A stretch of DNA of 64,000 bases from Progne subis subis (taxonomy: Eukaryota > Chordata > Aves > Passeriformes > Hirundinidae). The DNA is taken from contig JAKJHU010000068.1 in NCBI GenBank assembly GCA_022316685.1, forward strand, positions 124,001 through 188,000, given 5' to 3'. The notes below the pieces were generated by a model. It was not told the DNA's origin, did no database searches, and was given only the letters and a program-made list of their open reading frames with translations. A program made the position numbers and the translations under genes. Below, piece by piece: positions 23,873-34,025 of the stretch; positions within the stretch are counted from its first letter, which is position 1; each line of letters opens with the position of its first letter.

Positions 23873-24962
23873 TCAGATATCCATCTCGAACTGAGCATCA
23901 TCCCCTGGCAAGAGGCAAGGAGAGCAGTGTTAGGGGTGTCATCCCCCACCCCAAATCCCTCCTGTCCCATCCCGGGGGTCCCTTACCCATGGACGGCTTG
24001 CCCTCCTGGTGGTTCAAGCTGTTGGCATCCGCTTTGGGCTCCTCGCCGGCCTCGCCGGGGCTGGTGACACCGGGAATATTGGGAAGGTGACAAGGCGGGG
24101 TCTTGGCCATGGGGGAGTTGCGGCGGTCCAGCAGGAACTTGCGGTCGTAGATGATCCGGGTGCCTGGGGGGCGGACGGGAGGAGAGTGGGGGAATCCGGT
24201 TCGGCAGCGCTTGTTTGCCGAAGGAGTTTCCCGGCGGGACGGGCACGCTGGCCAAGGTTCTCCGCCAAAGATCGGCGGGGAGGGCTAGGGGGTGTGCGCC
24301 GCCGCTCTGCCCGCTCTTATCTGGGCACGACAGGCGATAATCCGGCGCTGGCCAAACACCCCGGCGGCAACTGGGTCCCGGCGCAGAGACCTGGCAAACT
24401 CATGGCAGGGGTGGGAACGCGTCCCGGGGATGCCGATGGAAGCGGCGCCCCGAAATACCACGTGTCCCTCTCCTCTGCACAGGGACGATCGTGTCACGAC
24501 CCCGCGGTGCCAGGATGGGGTAGGGCCGAGCCACCGACCCCCCCAGTGCCCGCGTCCCACCGAGAGCTCCCCGCCAAGCCGTCCCGGGATCCAGCTGCTG
24601 CCCTGCCGGGACCCTCCGCGCCCCCGGTATGTCCCGGAAAAATAATCAACTCATCTCCACGCGTGTGCGGTGAGGAGAACGGGCGGCGGGCGCTACGTAT
24701 CAACACCGTATAGAGGGGATATAGGCGCGGTAGGCACGGTACGCCCGCGACACGCGGCGCTAGGGGCGGCGGGCTGGCCCGGGCGCGCTCCCCCAGAGGC
24801 CCCGGCGGGCGCGGCGCTTTTACCTCCCGGCGTGGTGGAAAAGAGCGTCCCGCCGGGGGTGGTGCAGTAGTCGGCGGGGAGCTGCGCGGCGTCGCTGAGG
24901 GTGACGGTGCGGGTGGGGATGGCCCGGCTCTGGCTGGGCTGGCGGCCGCCTGCGGACGACAT
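23873..24962 (-). CDS. EIF4EBP2: eIF4E-binding protein 2 (4E-BP2)
   Basis: Coding exons 24962-24824, 24163-23987 and 23904-23873 join to 115 aa plus stop. 4E-BP2 is a cytoplasmic translational repressor: when hypophosphorylated it binds eIF4E and blocks eIF4G; mTORC1 phosphorylation releases it. Visible motifs in order are the RAIP motif (14-17), the paired TTPGG phosphosite segments (34-38 and 43-47), the canonical eIF4E-binding YDRKFLL (52-58), the NSPMAKTPP phosphosites (62-70) and the C-terminal TOS motif FEMDI (111-115). The start matches the mammalian MSSSAG start. The segment between VTSPG and GDDAQ is shorter and far less Asn-rich than in mammals. It is transcribed divergently from LRRC20, from a shared CpG-rich interval that also holds a tRNA gene. 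Confidence 0.97.
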
Positions 24963-25100
24963 GGCCCCCGCTCGGCGCCGCGCTTTGTCCCCGCCGAGCG
25001 GCGCGGGCGGAGCGGAGCGGCCCCGCCCCGCCCCGGCCCGGCCCGGCCCCGCCCGCCGCCGCCGCCAGGGGGCAGGCGCCGCGCCGCGCCCCTGCCGCCG
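24700..25100. promoter_or_regulatory. CpG island at EIF4EBP2 5' end, possibly bidirectional with LRRC20
   Basis: Very CpG-rich DNA surrounds the first EIF4EBP2 exon and runs up to the tRNA gene. LRRC20 is divergent and has no other obvious CpG island before its first coding exon at 25954, so its untranslated first exon may also start here. Transcription starts are not resolved. Confidence 0.6.
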
Positions 25101-25104
25101 TGCC

Positions 25105-25176
25105 TCCCACGTGGTCTAGCGGTGAGGATTCCTGGTTTTCACCCAGGCGGCCCGGGTTCAACTCCCGGCGTGGGAA
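25105..25176 (+). tRNA. tRNA-Glu (anticodon UUC)
   Basis: A 72-nt sequence folds as a full cloverleaf. Acceptor stem TCCCACG (25105-25111) pairs fully with CGTGGGA (25169-25175), with A176 as discriminator. Anticodon stem CCTGG/CCAGG encloses the loop TTTTCAC with anticodon TTC at 25138-25140. T arm CCGGG-TTCAACT-CCCGG is intact. The B box GGTTCAACTCC fits consensus and the A box TAGCGGTGAGG is near consensus, with G where vertebrate tRNA-Glu usually has T. A T7 run at 25186-25192 is a normal Pol III terminator. There is no intron and CCA is not encoded, as expected for a nuclear gene. Confidence 0.95.
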
Positions 25177-25185
25177 GAGCCGATG

Positions 25186-25192
25186 TTTTTTT
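25186..25192 (+). terminator. Pol III terminator of the tRNA-Glu gene
   Basis: A run of seven T residues starts 10 nt after the tRNA 3' end, the usual RNA polymerase III stop. Confidence 0.85.
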
Positions 25193-25295
25193 GCGGGGGG
25201 AAGGAAAGGCAGTCGGGGTGGTGGGTCCTGGCGTTCCGTCCAGGCCCAGGATTCCTTCGGCCAAAATGTTTTGGCTAGACCGAGCTGAATGTAGT

Positions 25296-25750
25296 CATCG
25301 GGAAAAGGAATACATCCACACATCCCTAACCAGGAAAGGGTTTTTATCCCCATATCCCATACACGGGAATAGCATTCGTCTCCATATCCCAAACCAGGAA
25401 AAGCGCATGGATTTCTAGATCCCAAATAAGGAAACGGGTTGCATCGCCCTGATGCCAAACCAGGAAAGGGCGTGCATCCCCATATCCCACACTAGGAAAA
25501 GAGACTCGTGCCCATATCCCAAACCAGGGAATAGGATCCATCCCCATATCCCAAACCGGGAAAATGGCATATCCAATACGGCATATCCATATCCAAAGAA
25601 GGGGGATGCATCCAAATATCTCAGACTGGGCAAAGGGATGCATCTTCATTTCCTAAACCAAGAGAGGAGATGAATCGCCATATCCCAAAGCAGGAAAGGG
25701 GACGTCCCCATACTCCAAGCCAAGGAATATGATGCATCTACATACACCAA
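25296..25750. repeat. Minisatellite, unit about 32 bp
   Basis: About 14 degenerate tandem copies of a unit resembling CATCCCCATATCCCAAACCA followed by GGAAAAGGG-type sequence. Unit lengths cluster near 32 bp with some shorter or longer copies. The array explains the repetitive open frames on both strands here (Phe-Gly-Ile-Trp-rich on the minus strand), which are not genes. It lies between the tRNA gene and the first coding exon of LRRC20, so it is either proximal promoter or first-intron sequence of LRRC20. Confidence 0.85.
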
Positions 25751-25953
25751 AAGCACCATCCTGGAAAGCTGGGAATCTCACTCCTGAGGGACACGCCAGC
25801 CCCAGCATAGCCTCCCTCCCTCCCTCCCCTGGGGACACTGATCCTGTCGGCTATTTTTAGTATCCCTGTCCCAGAGGCCGGGGTGGCTGATTTCTCCCTC
25901 CAGCCCTGGATCCCCCAGTCCGAAGCGCATTCCCGGCGGGATCAGCCGCCCGC

Positions 25954-28900
25954 ATGCAGAAGAGGATGGGGGAGGCGGTGGCCCGGGTGGCCAGGAAGGT
26001 GAACGACACGGTGGAGAACAAAACGGATTCCCTGGGTAAGTCCAGAACTACATCTCGGCTCCTGCCTGGGGCGCGGACGAGGATCGGATATCCCAGCGCA
26101 GAGCTCTATTTTTCACTGCCAGTCTAAAAAAAGCTGTCAGCTCTCCCTCCTCACAGCTCTGAAGAAGAGAAAGGCTCCCACAAAGGGCCCTCAGCCCCGC
26201 AAAGTTAGAGCAGGTTGACATAATCCCATGGGATGCATCCCTCCTTGCGAGCAGTGACAGGAGCAGGTTTTTCCCCATGTTGCGTTATCAGATTAGTGTT
26301 TTCCTGCAATTTCTCCATTTCCAGCTAATACTCAAGAGCAGGGTGCAGTTCATCAAAGGAGAAAGATGAGAGCCACTCCTTTTTATTCCCATTGGACTCC
26401 CAGCCCTGGGATATAAACTAGCATATGCCATGAGCTGGAGCTTTATCACTCAAGCTCTCCACACCCTCCTGAGAGGATAGTGGGAAGATGGAGCTTGGCT
26501 CCATCAGCCCCCACAGTGGCTTTCGGGAGGGGGCAGGAAGCAGAGCCCATCCTGGGGCTGGGATAACAGGGTTTCCATCCCTAGTGTCTCCTGGGAGGGG
26601 AAACAGAAACAACTCACTACAAAACAAGAAGGTGAGAAGCACAACCAAATCTTTTTCCCCTGTCCCATGGCTTGCCATGGGACAACCACCCATGACCATG
26701 AGAAATCCAGCCAGGAGCATGTCCAGGGAAATCCCTGCTCCTGAAATAAGCAGTCTCTTCACTGCTCAGCTACCCCCAGGGAGTTAGGGACACAGGGGAG
26801 CAGGATGACTGAAGTTATCAGACCGTTGCTTGGGTCTCTCTGTGTGCAGATCTGGCCAACTGCAAACTGATCACCTTCCCCGTTGGAATCTACAAAGCCA
26901 TGAGGAGCGTCTCTGAGGGGATCCATCGCATCTCCCTGGCCAACAATGAATTCAAGTCTATCAGCAGCCGATTTGTCACTACCTTCAGCCAGCTGACAGG
27001 TACGGGACTGCCACTTCCAATCCTCTGGGACACTCCAGCAGCCCCCAGGTTGCTGCAGAGGGAGCAAAGCACCTAAGATGATCCCCTGAGCTCACACCTC
27101 ATTGCAAGCATTAGTTCAGACCCCAAAAAATCTGTTTTTCCTTATACCTTCTGCCCCTTGAAGAAGGAGGACACTAGTTCTGCTCTCACCCACCTTTCCA
27201 GACAGGTATCAGGCTGCTGTGGGGTCACTCATCACCCTCCAGCTCCTCCAAGGCATGGAACTGAGGATGGAGGATGACAGGAAAGCCATCTTGGGGATAA
27301 CAAGGGGGCATGGAAGGAACGGGGCAATCCAGGCTGCCCTGACTAATTAGTCCTCATGAGAGGCATCAGTGAGAGTTAATCACTGCAGGAGGTTGGAGCA
27401 ATCATCAGCATCCACAGGGACATCTCCCTGCAGAGCCCAGAGAAAGCAGCCAGAGGCTAATCTGCTAAAAAACGGCCATGCAAGCATCCAGATCATCCAG
27501 CACCACGGTATTGAACGCTGAGGATGGCACTGGGGATGCTCTGGCAGCTTCTAAAATCAATTTTGTTCCTCCAATGTACCACACAAATGACACCGTGGTG
27601 GGTGCCTGGGGAGGCTTCCCTTGTTCTGGAACCAGAGCATCATCTGTGAGAACACCCCTAGGCTGGGGAAAGGAAACACATCGAGCAAAGGAAATCAATT
27701 TTCATTTTCTAGACAGCACAACAAGGGAAAAAAATTACTTTGCTCCACCAGTGAGCCAATCACTCCGGTGATGAACTGTGCTGGGTGTCAGCAGGAACAG
27801 ACGCCCCAGGGCTGGGGACAGGCTGAATAAGCCAGGACCTATAAATACCAGGTATTAGCAGGGGCCGGGCAGCTTGTGTAGGTATTTATAGTGCCGAAAG
27901 TCCCTGTGTCACTGGAGAAGGGTGCTGGGACAGTGGGATTTGGGTTCTGTCCCCAGGAGTGCTGCTCCTGACCCCACAGGAGCTCATTTCTGGGGTGAGA
28001 AAGCATCACAGATAGGTAAAATGTGAAAAATAGGATATTTTTCACATTTAACGACCTTTCTTCCACCATTCCGTTTATTCCTCAGAAGGAGTTCAGGCAC
28101 AGTGAATATAGAGAGCTAGCCTTAAGCCATGACACATGCCCATTGGGGAGGTAATTGCACTGACTTTATGAGGAAATATTCCTTATTTTTTACAGACCCT
28201 GCTTGCAAAAGGCTGCCCAATTTCATCAGGAAAGCTTGAGGAAACCAACAAAAACATCACTCCTAAATGTGGTATTCCCAGCAGGCAAACCTACAATGGC
28301 AACCACAGAAAGTAGGGGGGAAAAAAAAAAAAAAAAGCCCAATTTTGAGAGCTGGAATCCCACTGATGGACTTGGCAGTCCAACGGGGACAGCGGCTGTA
28401 TATCAAGTTATGCATTAGTTATTTTCCCATCTTTTTCCCTGCATCCCATCACCTCCCTTCTCTCTTCCCAGAGCTTAACCTGGCAGGCAATTACCTGCAC
28501 CGCCTGCCCGAGGAAATCACCTCCCTGCTGCACCTCCGGGCCATCGACCTCTCCCGAAACAGGTTCCGGCGTTTCCCGGAGCCCCTGGCCACCGTCCCCG
28601 CCCTGGAGACCATCGACCTGGAAGAGAACGAGATCGCAGGTGAGGAGCAACTTTTCCCACCGGAAAAAGGTGATTTAGCATCACCCGAGGGGGTGATGCT
28701 AAATAATCGGAGCCTGCTGAGCCATTTGCCTTTCACGGTGTTTTCACCGCCTCCCAGGGAAAAGCAAAAGCCGCTGCGGGCATAGTGGGAATCAAGCTCC
28801 ATTCAAGCTGCCCTATTCACCACGCTGGGACGGGTGTAGCTCTCAAAGGCACCGCCGGCTGGGGTGACCCCAAATCCCCAGGTTTCGTTGAAAAACCAGA

Positions 28901-31900
28901 GCTGGTTGCAGAACCCGGCCCCAGGAATGCTGATGTTTGCTGCCAGGCTAAGCAAGGACACGAGCTCACCTGGACATTTTCCAGAACAAACAGGAGCTGT
29001 TTAACACTACAAAATCCCCTAAAAATTAAACTAAAGGAATGGTAAGAGACACTCAGCCCTGCATCGGCAGGAAAATCTTTCATGTGCAAAACCTGAAGGC
29101 TTTGAGTCTCAAAAAGCTGGGCAAAAGGGGCAGCTGTTGTACACAGATAAAAGCGGATTTATTTAGGACGCAGCTTTCAAAGACCCTGGACTGAAGCATC
29201 CCACAGCTCCCACGGATCCCCAGGGAGGTGAATATCAAAGTCCACTCAATTTTGCTGTTTTATCTGGGATTGCTTCAGCTGCTGCTGGGAAAGCTGCTCC
29301 CTGCAACACGAGGCTTATTAACAGCCTCACATCAGCTGCTCCCCGGCTGTGCCTGTAGAAACACTGGAGTTAAAACTGACTCCACGGGAGCCAGAGAAAG
29401 ACAAGGCTTTTCCAAACCCTCTTTTTCTCACCCACCTCCCCGAGAGAGCTGTCTCGCCTTTAGCTCCCTCCATCACTCTTTGAGTTTAATCAGCTGATTT
29501 CAATTCGACTGGTCTCCAAACAGCATTTTCCCCGCTTGTTTTGTGCAAGCAGAATGCTGCAAGAAGGGAATGCAGCTTTTTTTGGTGCCTTTCCCCATGC
29601 TCAAATGCAGGGAGGAAAGGCTGCATGCAGGGTTGCACCCAGCTGGATTCATCCTGGGTTGGGAGGAGAGCAAGGCTGCCAGGTCACCTCCCACCAGGCT
29701 CCTCTCAGCTGGGAGGTGTCCTCCAGATATGGGGAAAATGAAAAACTGAGTGAAATTTAACAATTTCAAGCCAAAATGTTGCAGGGATATATCTGAGTAG
29801 TGCACACGACGCTGCCTGACTGCAGAAATAGGTGACATGAGCTTATTTTATACAATTCCTGGAAAGGGAAGAGGTAGAGACCAGAAAGCCAGGGGGTTTC
29901 AGCTCCATTTTTTCCAAGGAAACAAAAACCTGGGCAATCACATTGCTCCTACCAGTCCTTCCCAAATAGGTTCCAGGCTCTCCTGCACACTGAGCTTGTG
30001 TTTGTAAGGCTGCAGATCCCCTGGTTTACGGTGCTGTGCCAGTCCTGCCTGTCCTGCTCTGCCATCCCAGGGATGGTGGACGGGCTCCTGCCAGGACTGC
30101 AAACCCGATGTAAAAGTTCCTGCTGAAACAGCTGAGTGACCTCCCAAGACATATCGAGCTGGAAGTGGTAGGCAATGTTTTCCAAAGGGAAACAGGAGTG
30201 AAAGGAGCTTAATTAATGCCTGCTTGGAGCCTTCGGGCTCTGTTAAAGGAGACATTTAGTGCCACAAAGCCACTCTTTTCATCTAAATAAGGTCTTAAAC
30301 CCGGACTGTAATTATGTATATATTACTGTCAGTGCTTTTAACTCTTTCCATGATAATTAGAGTTGTATCACATCAGCATTTTAAGCTCCCAAATCCATGG
30401 GGATGTTTTGGTGCCTGGAGCTTCAGCTTCTCTTTCCCTTATTCCTTGATTAATGGTTTAATAGGGAAGATGCTGAGATTGCTGCCAAGGCTGGGGAGGT
30501 CACTGTTGGGAGCAACTGTGGCTAATTTTGTCCTCCTGAGAATGTTGAGATGGGAGAAAGGGGGATGGTTTCAAACTCAGAGTAGGGTTAGATGGGATAT
30601 TGGGAAGAAATTCTTCCCGGTGAGGGTGATGAGACGCTGACACAGAGACACTGTGGATTCCTGGATTCCTGGAAGCACCCTGGGATAGTGGAAGGTGTTC
30701 CTGCCTCCATCCAGGGGGTGGAGCTTTTAGGTCCCTTCCAACTCAGCTCCACCATGGTGTCATTCACTTACTGTCACATTCTGCTTTAATTATGTAAAAG
30801 CCTTTTCCCTCCATCTTTTTTGCTTAGCTGATGAAGCCAGCATGAATAATTCAGGCTCAAATGCATCCACTGGGAAGGCAGCAAGTGATGCTTTAAGTTG
30901 TTTTCAGAGGAATTTGTGGCTCACAACAACCCTACAGCTACAGGCTGCACTGTGTGCCCTGCCTGTCCCTTCATGCCAGGGGTGAGTCACTGCTCCTTAC
31001 CTGGAATTAAGGTGCAGAGCTGAGCTGTTGCCAGACTAGGAAGGTCTTGGTCCCCAAAATACTTTACTAAACTCCCTAACTTAAGCAAAATGAGTGAAAG
31101 CACTTTTAACTTTCTCATACTGCATAAGAGGATGATTAAAATTCTTATTCTCCACTACATTAGATGATGATTAAATAGGAGGTTGTATGAAAAAAATATT
31201 ACTTTTGTGCTTCAAGGGAAAACAACAACAACAAACAGACAAGCAAAGTGATACAGGGGAATGGCAGTGAACAAATCCACCATGAAGAAGAGTTATTAAA
31301 AAATTCATATAAAGCTCTGCCTGATGAGAGATGCACTCCTAGGGAATTTGTGTATGGAAAGGAAAATAGCCCCGTTTTCTGAAGGAAAAAGAGGGGAAAA
31401 AACGAAGGCATCAAAGTGTTTGAGACTTTTTTCAGCATAAAATAAGCTTAATGGTTTAAAAATCACATCATCATCTACCAGATATAATTAAAACACTGGA
31501 ATTCTGCTTCAGGTGCTGGCAGAAGACACAGGAGCTGGGATATAAAAGACGCTTGTAATTTTCATGGCCAAATAAAAAAGAATTCGGTTTACGTAAATCA
31601 GACAGGTGAGCTTTGCCATCCCAAGATATTGTAAATTGTAGCAAAATGTATCACCTTTTAATGAGCAAAAAAGTTAGGTTTTCATATCAGTCTCATTCCT
31701 CTGCTCTCAATGGAATCCCATCCAGCTGAGCGGCACCCTTTTTTTAACGCAGTGTTTGTAAATGTAATGTCTTAGAAAGGAAAACACCCAAATTCATGGA
31801 AATTGCAAAAGAGAAGGGTGCCTGTGGATGGATGAGAGCCATTTTGCAGCCTGTCCAACAAGGGCAAAGACCATGTGCCCTCCTGTTAACTTGGAGAGGG

Positions 31901-32432
31901 CTCCTGGGCATTTCAACATCGGAGATAAAATCAGGGAATAAGTCTTTGCACTCCAATTTCGTGTCCCAGCAGGGGTTTTATTGGGACTTTGAGAAATGGA
32001 GGGCAGTGCCCACATTGGATATCTTGGTGTTTGCACCTAGCTGACACATTCTGTAGAATTACAGGATCATTTAGGCTGGAAAAGACCTCTAAGACCATCG
32101 AGTCCAACCGATAACCATTTGCCTGAGCTGTTGGATGAATTAATATTTCACTGTGTTTCTGTTTTGATCAAAGCTTGCAGACAGGCAGGAGTAGGGTTTG
32201 CTGCAGGCTGCCCATCAAGAGGAGCTTTCATCCCTTCCACCCCTCCACGATGAATTCTCACCTCCGTGCTCTGTTTCCAGAGGTGCCCACGGATAAATTG
32301 GCCTCCATGGCATCGCTGCGGAGCCTCAACCTGCGGGCCAACCCTGTCAGCCCTGAGGTGCGGCTGCTGGTCCGGCCCCTCATTCCCTTCGACCTGCTGC
32401 TGTCTCCAGAGGAGCCCATCCCTAAAGCCTGA
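25954..32432 (+). CDS. LRRC20: Leucine-rich repeat-containing protein 20
   Basis: Coding exons 25954-26035, 26850-26999, 28472-28639 and 32281-32432 give 183 aa; human LRRC20 has 184 aa. All internal junctions are phase 1. The start MQKRMGEAVARVARKVN matches the mammalian N-terminus; an internal Met5 could also serve. The protein is a small LRR-only protein whose function is poorly known. Repeats of the L-x-x-L-x-L-x-x-N type are visible, for example LNLAGNYLHRLP, IDLSRNRFRRFP, IDLEENEI and LNLRANPV, which should form a curved solenoid. No signal peptide or membrane segment is seen, suggesting a cytosolic protein. Introns 2 and 3 carry three inverted repeats. Confidence 0.95.
27839..27891. 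repeat. 11-bp inverted repeat with 31-nt spacer
   Basis: CTATAAATACC (27839-27849) and its exact complement GGTATTTATAG (27881-27891), in LRRC20 intron 2. Confidence 0.9.
28019..28049. repeat. Perfect 14-bp inverted repeat with 3-nt loop
   Basis: AAATGTGAAAAATA (28019-28032), loop GGA, then TATTTTTCACATTT (28036-28049), in LRRC20 intron 2. Confidence 0.95.
28673..28704. repeat. Perfect 14-bp inverted repeat with 4-nt loop
   Basis: ATTTAGCATCACCC (28673-28686), loop GAGG, then GGGTGATGCTAAAT (28691-28704). It starts 34 bp after the end of LRRC20 exon 3. Confidence 0.97.
30555..30770 (+). mobile_element. CR1 LINE 3' fragment
   Basis: Contains GATATTGGGAAGAAATTCTT, a GGATAGTGGAAGGTGTTCCTG segment and TAGGTCCCTTCCAACTCAG near its end, all standard CR1 tail sequence. 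It lies in LRRC20 intron 3. Confidence 0.85.
32050..32125 (-). mobile_element. CR1 LINE 3' terminal fragment
   Basis: The complement of GGCTGGAAAAGACCTCTAAG and CATCGAGTCCAACC is the extreme CR1 3' end. It sits about 150 bp upstream of LRRC20 exon 4. Confidence 0.85.
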
Positions 32433-33690
32433 GAGGATCTCAGCGTGCCCAAGCTGTCCTGGGGGGTGACTGCCCGCACGAGTGTGTTGGCTTCGGTCAG
32501 TCCCTGCTACGCTCCTGTTTCTGTCCCAAAGCCGCAGCCAGCAGATCCCAAACCCAAGCGAGTGCCTCCTTTTTGCTACATTAAAAGCAAGCACTGGGGC
32601 TCCCCTGTGAAAGCATGGCTCTGCCAAATCCCAAGCCTGGCAATCTCCTGCTTATGTGTTTTGGGGATGCAGAGGAGCTGCAGCACATGTGGTGGGAGGT
32701 TTTGCTGAAGCTGAGGGGGATCTGGATGCTTACCCTCCCACGCGGGCAGTGATGGGGAGCAGCCGGGATGGTGGAGGGCAGCCCTGCGGCTATAAGGGTT
32801 CTCCCTGGAAGTGCTGATGTGGTGGTGTGCCAAGTGCCTGATTAAATGCTTTACTGTGACATCAGGGGGTTTGTATCTGATTAAATTTGAATTACCGGTC
32901 TCGCCCTTAAAGAAGCCCCTTCACACAGCTGCTCACTGCAGCCTCCAGCTGGGTTGTCCTAGACCCAAGCAGTATTTCCCTGGAAAAACCCTTGTTTTCC
33001 AAGGAATTTTTATTCCTTTCTGTTTTCTCACAGTGGCAACCAAAGCGACCCAATGCCAGTGGGTCCCCACACACTGCTCATCCCATGGGTGTCCCCAGAA
33101 GTGTGAGCCCCTCTTGGGTGCTGGGGGTCCTCAAGTTGTGCTGATTCCCTTCCCAGGAAGAAACGTCCGGGACAGAGTGGCTTCTCGGTGGCAGGGAGGC
33201 CACTGCCAAGCACACCCATGTCCTTTAGCAGCTGGCTGCCTGCAAAAAAAAAAAAAAAAAAAAAGCCTCCTGGGAGAAACCCCAGGTGTTATATCAAAAC
33301 GCCTTGTTTAAACATCTCCCTTGTTTGTTCCTTTGGGTATTTAAGGGACAAACACTTCCCAATGCTGTGTGTGGGCTGGGGACAGCCAGGAATGGTAAAT
33401 CCTGTAAATATTTGATTTCTAGACTTGCCAAACTTTGGTAAAAGATTATGGTAAGAGATGTTGGGCATGCTGGAGGAGCTGGAGTGGAGCAGCCTGGAAC
33501 CAGGACCAGCATCCCTAAACATCGTGCTGCTTTTCCCTGTGTGTGGATTGATGGGTAGGGGATCTCCCCAGTCATCTTGAGGCTCCTGGTATGTTTCCAC
33601 CCGGGATGGATAGGAGCACTGCTGGGGACACCGGCCATCAGCTGCCAGCATCAGTGTGGGGACCTCGGCAGCAGCGAGGGGACACAGACC
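32433..33690 (+). other. LRRC20 3' UTR and intergenic DNA
   Basis: No coding exon was recognised between the LRRC20 stop and the NPFFR1 CpG island. A poly(A) run lies at about 33244-33264. The rest is unremarkable unique sequence. Confidence 0.55.
32580..32585 (+). terminator. Candidate poly(A) signal of LRRC20
   Basis: ATTAAA 148 nt after the LRRC20 stop codon. Further ATTAAA hexamers occur near 32842 and 32880, so a longer 3' UTR is possible. Confidence 0.45.
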
Positions 33691-34025
33691 CCGACTCTCC
33701 CTAGGGAACGAACCTGCTCCCTCCGTCTCCTTGCCCCGCGTGGGCTGCTCGCTCCCCGTGCTGCCTCATCCGCGGGGGGCTGCGTGCGGGGCCCACGGTA
33801 TCCATGGCGATAGGAGGCTGTTTCCCCCCGCGCCCCCTCCCCTTCTCCGCTGCAGCCGCCGAGCAGCCGCAACCGGCGCTCCGGACCGGGCGGGAGGGAC
33901 GGAGGGAGGGAGGGAGAGACGGGCGGCGGACTGCGTCCGCAGCCCGGGCAGCAGATCGGCTCCGGCGGCAGTCCCTGCATAGCACCGATGCAGCTCCCGG
34001 AGCCGGGTCCGGACGGTGGAGGTGA
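33690..34025 (+). promoter_or_regulatory. NPFFR1: CpG-rich promoter and first exon of NPFFR1
   Basis: A GC- and CpG-rich block surrounds the first coding exon (start codon 33988). It includes a run of GGGA repeats at about 33895-33915. No TATA box is evident. Confidence 0.6.
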
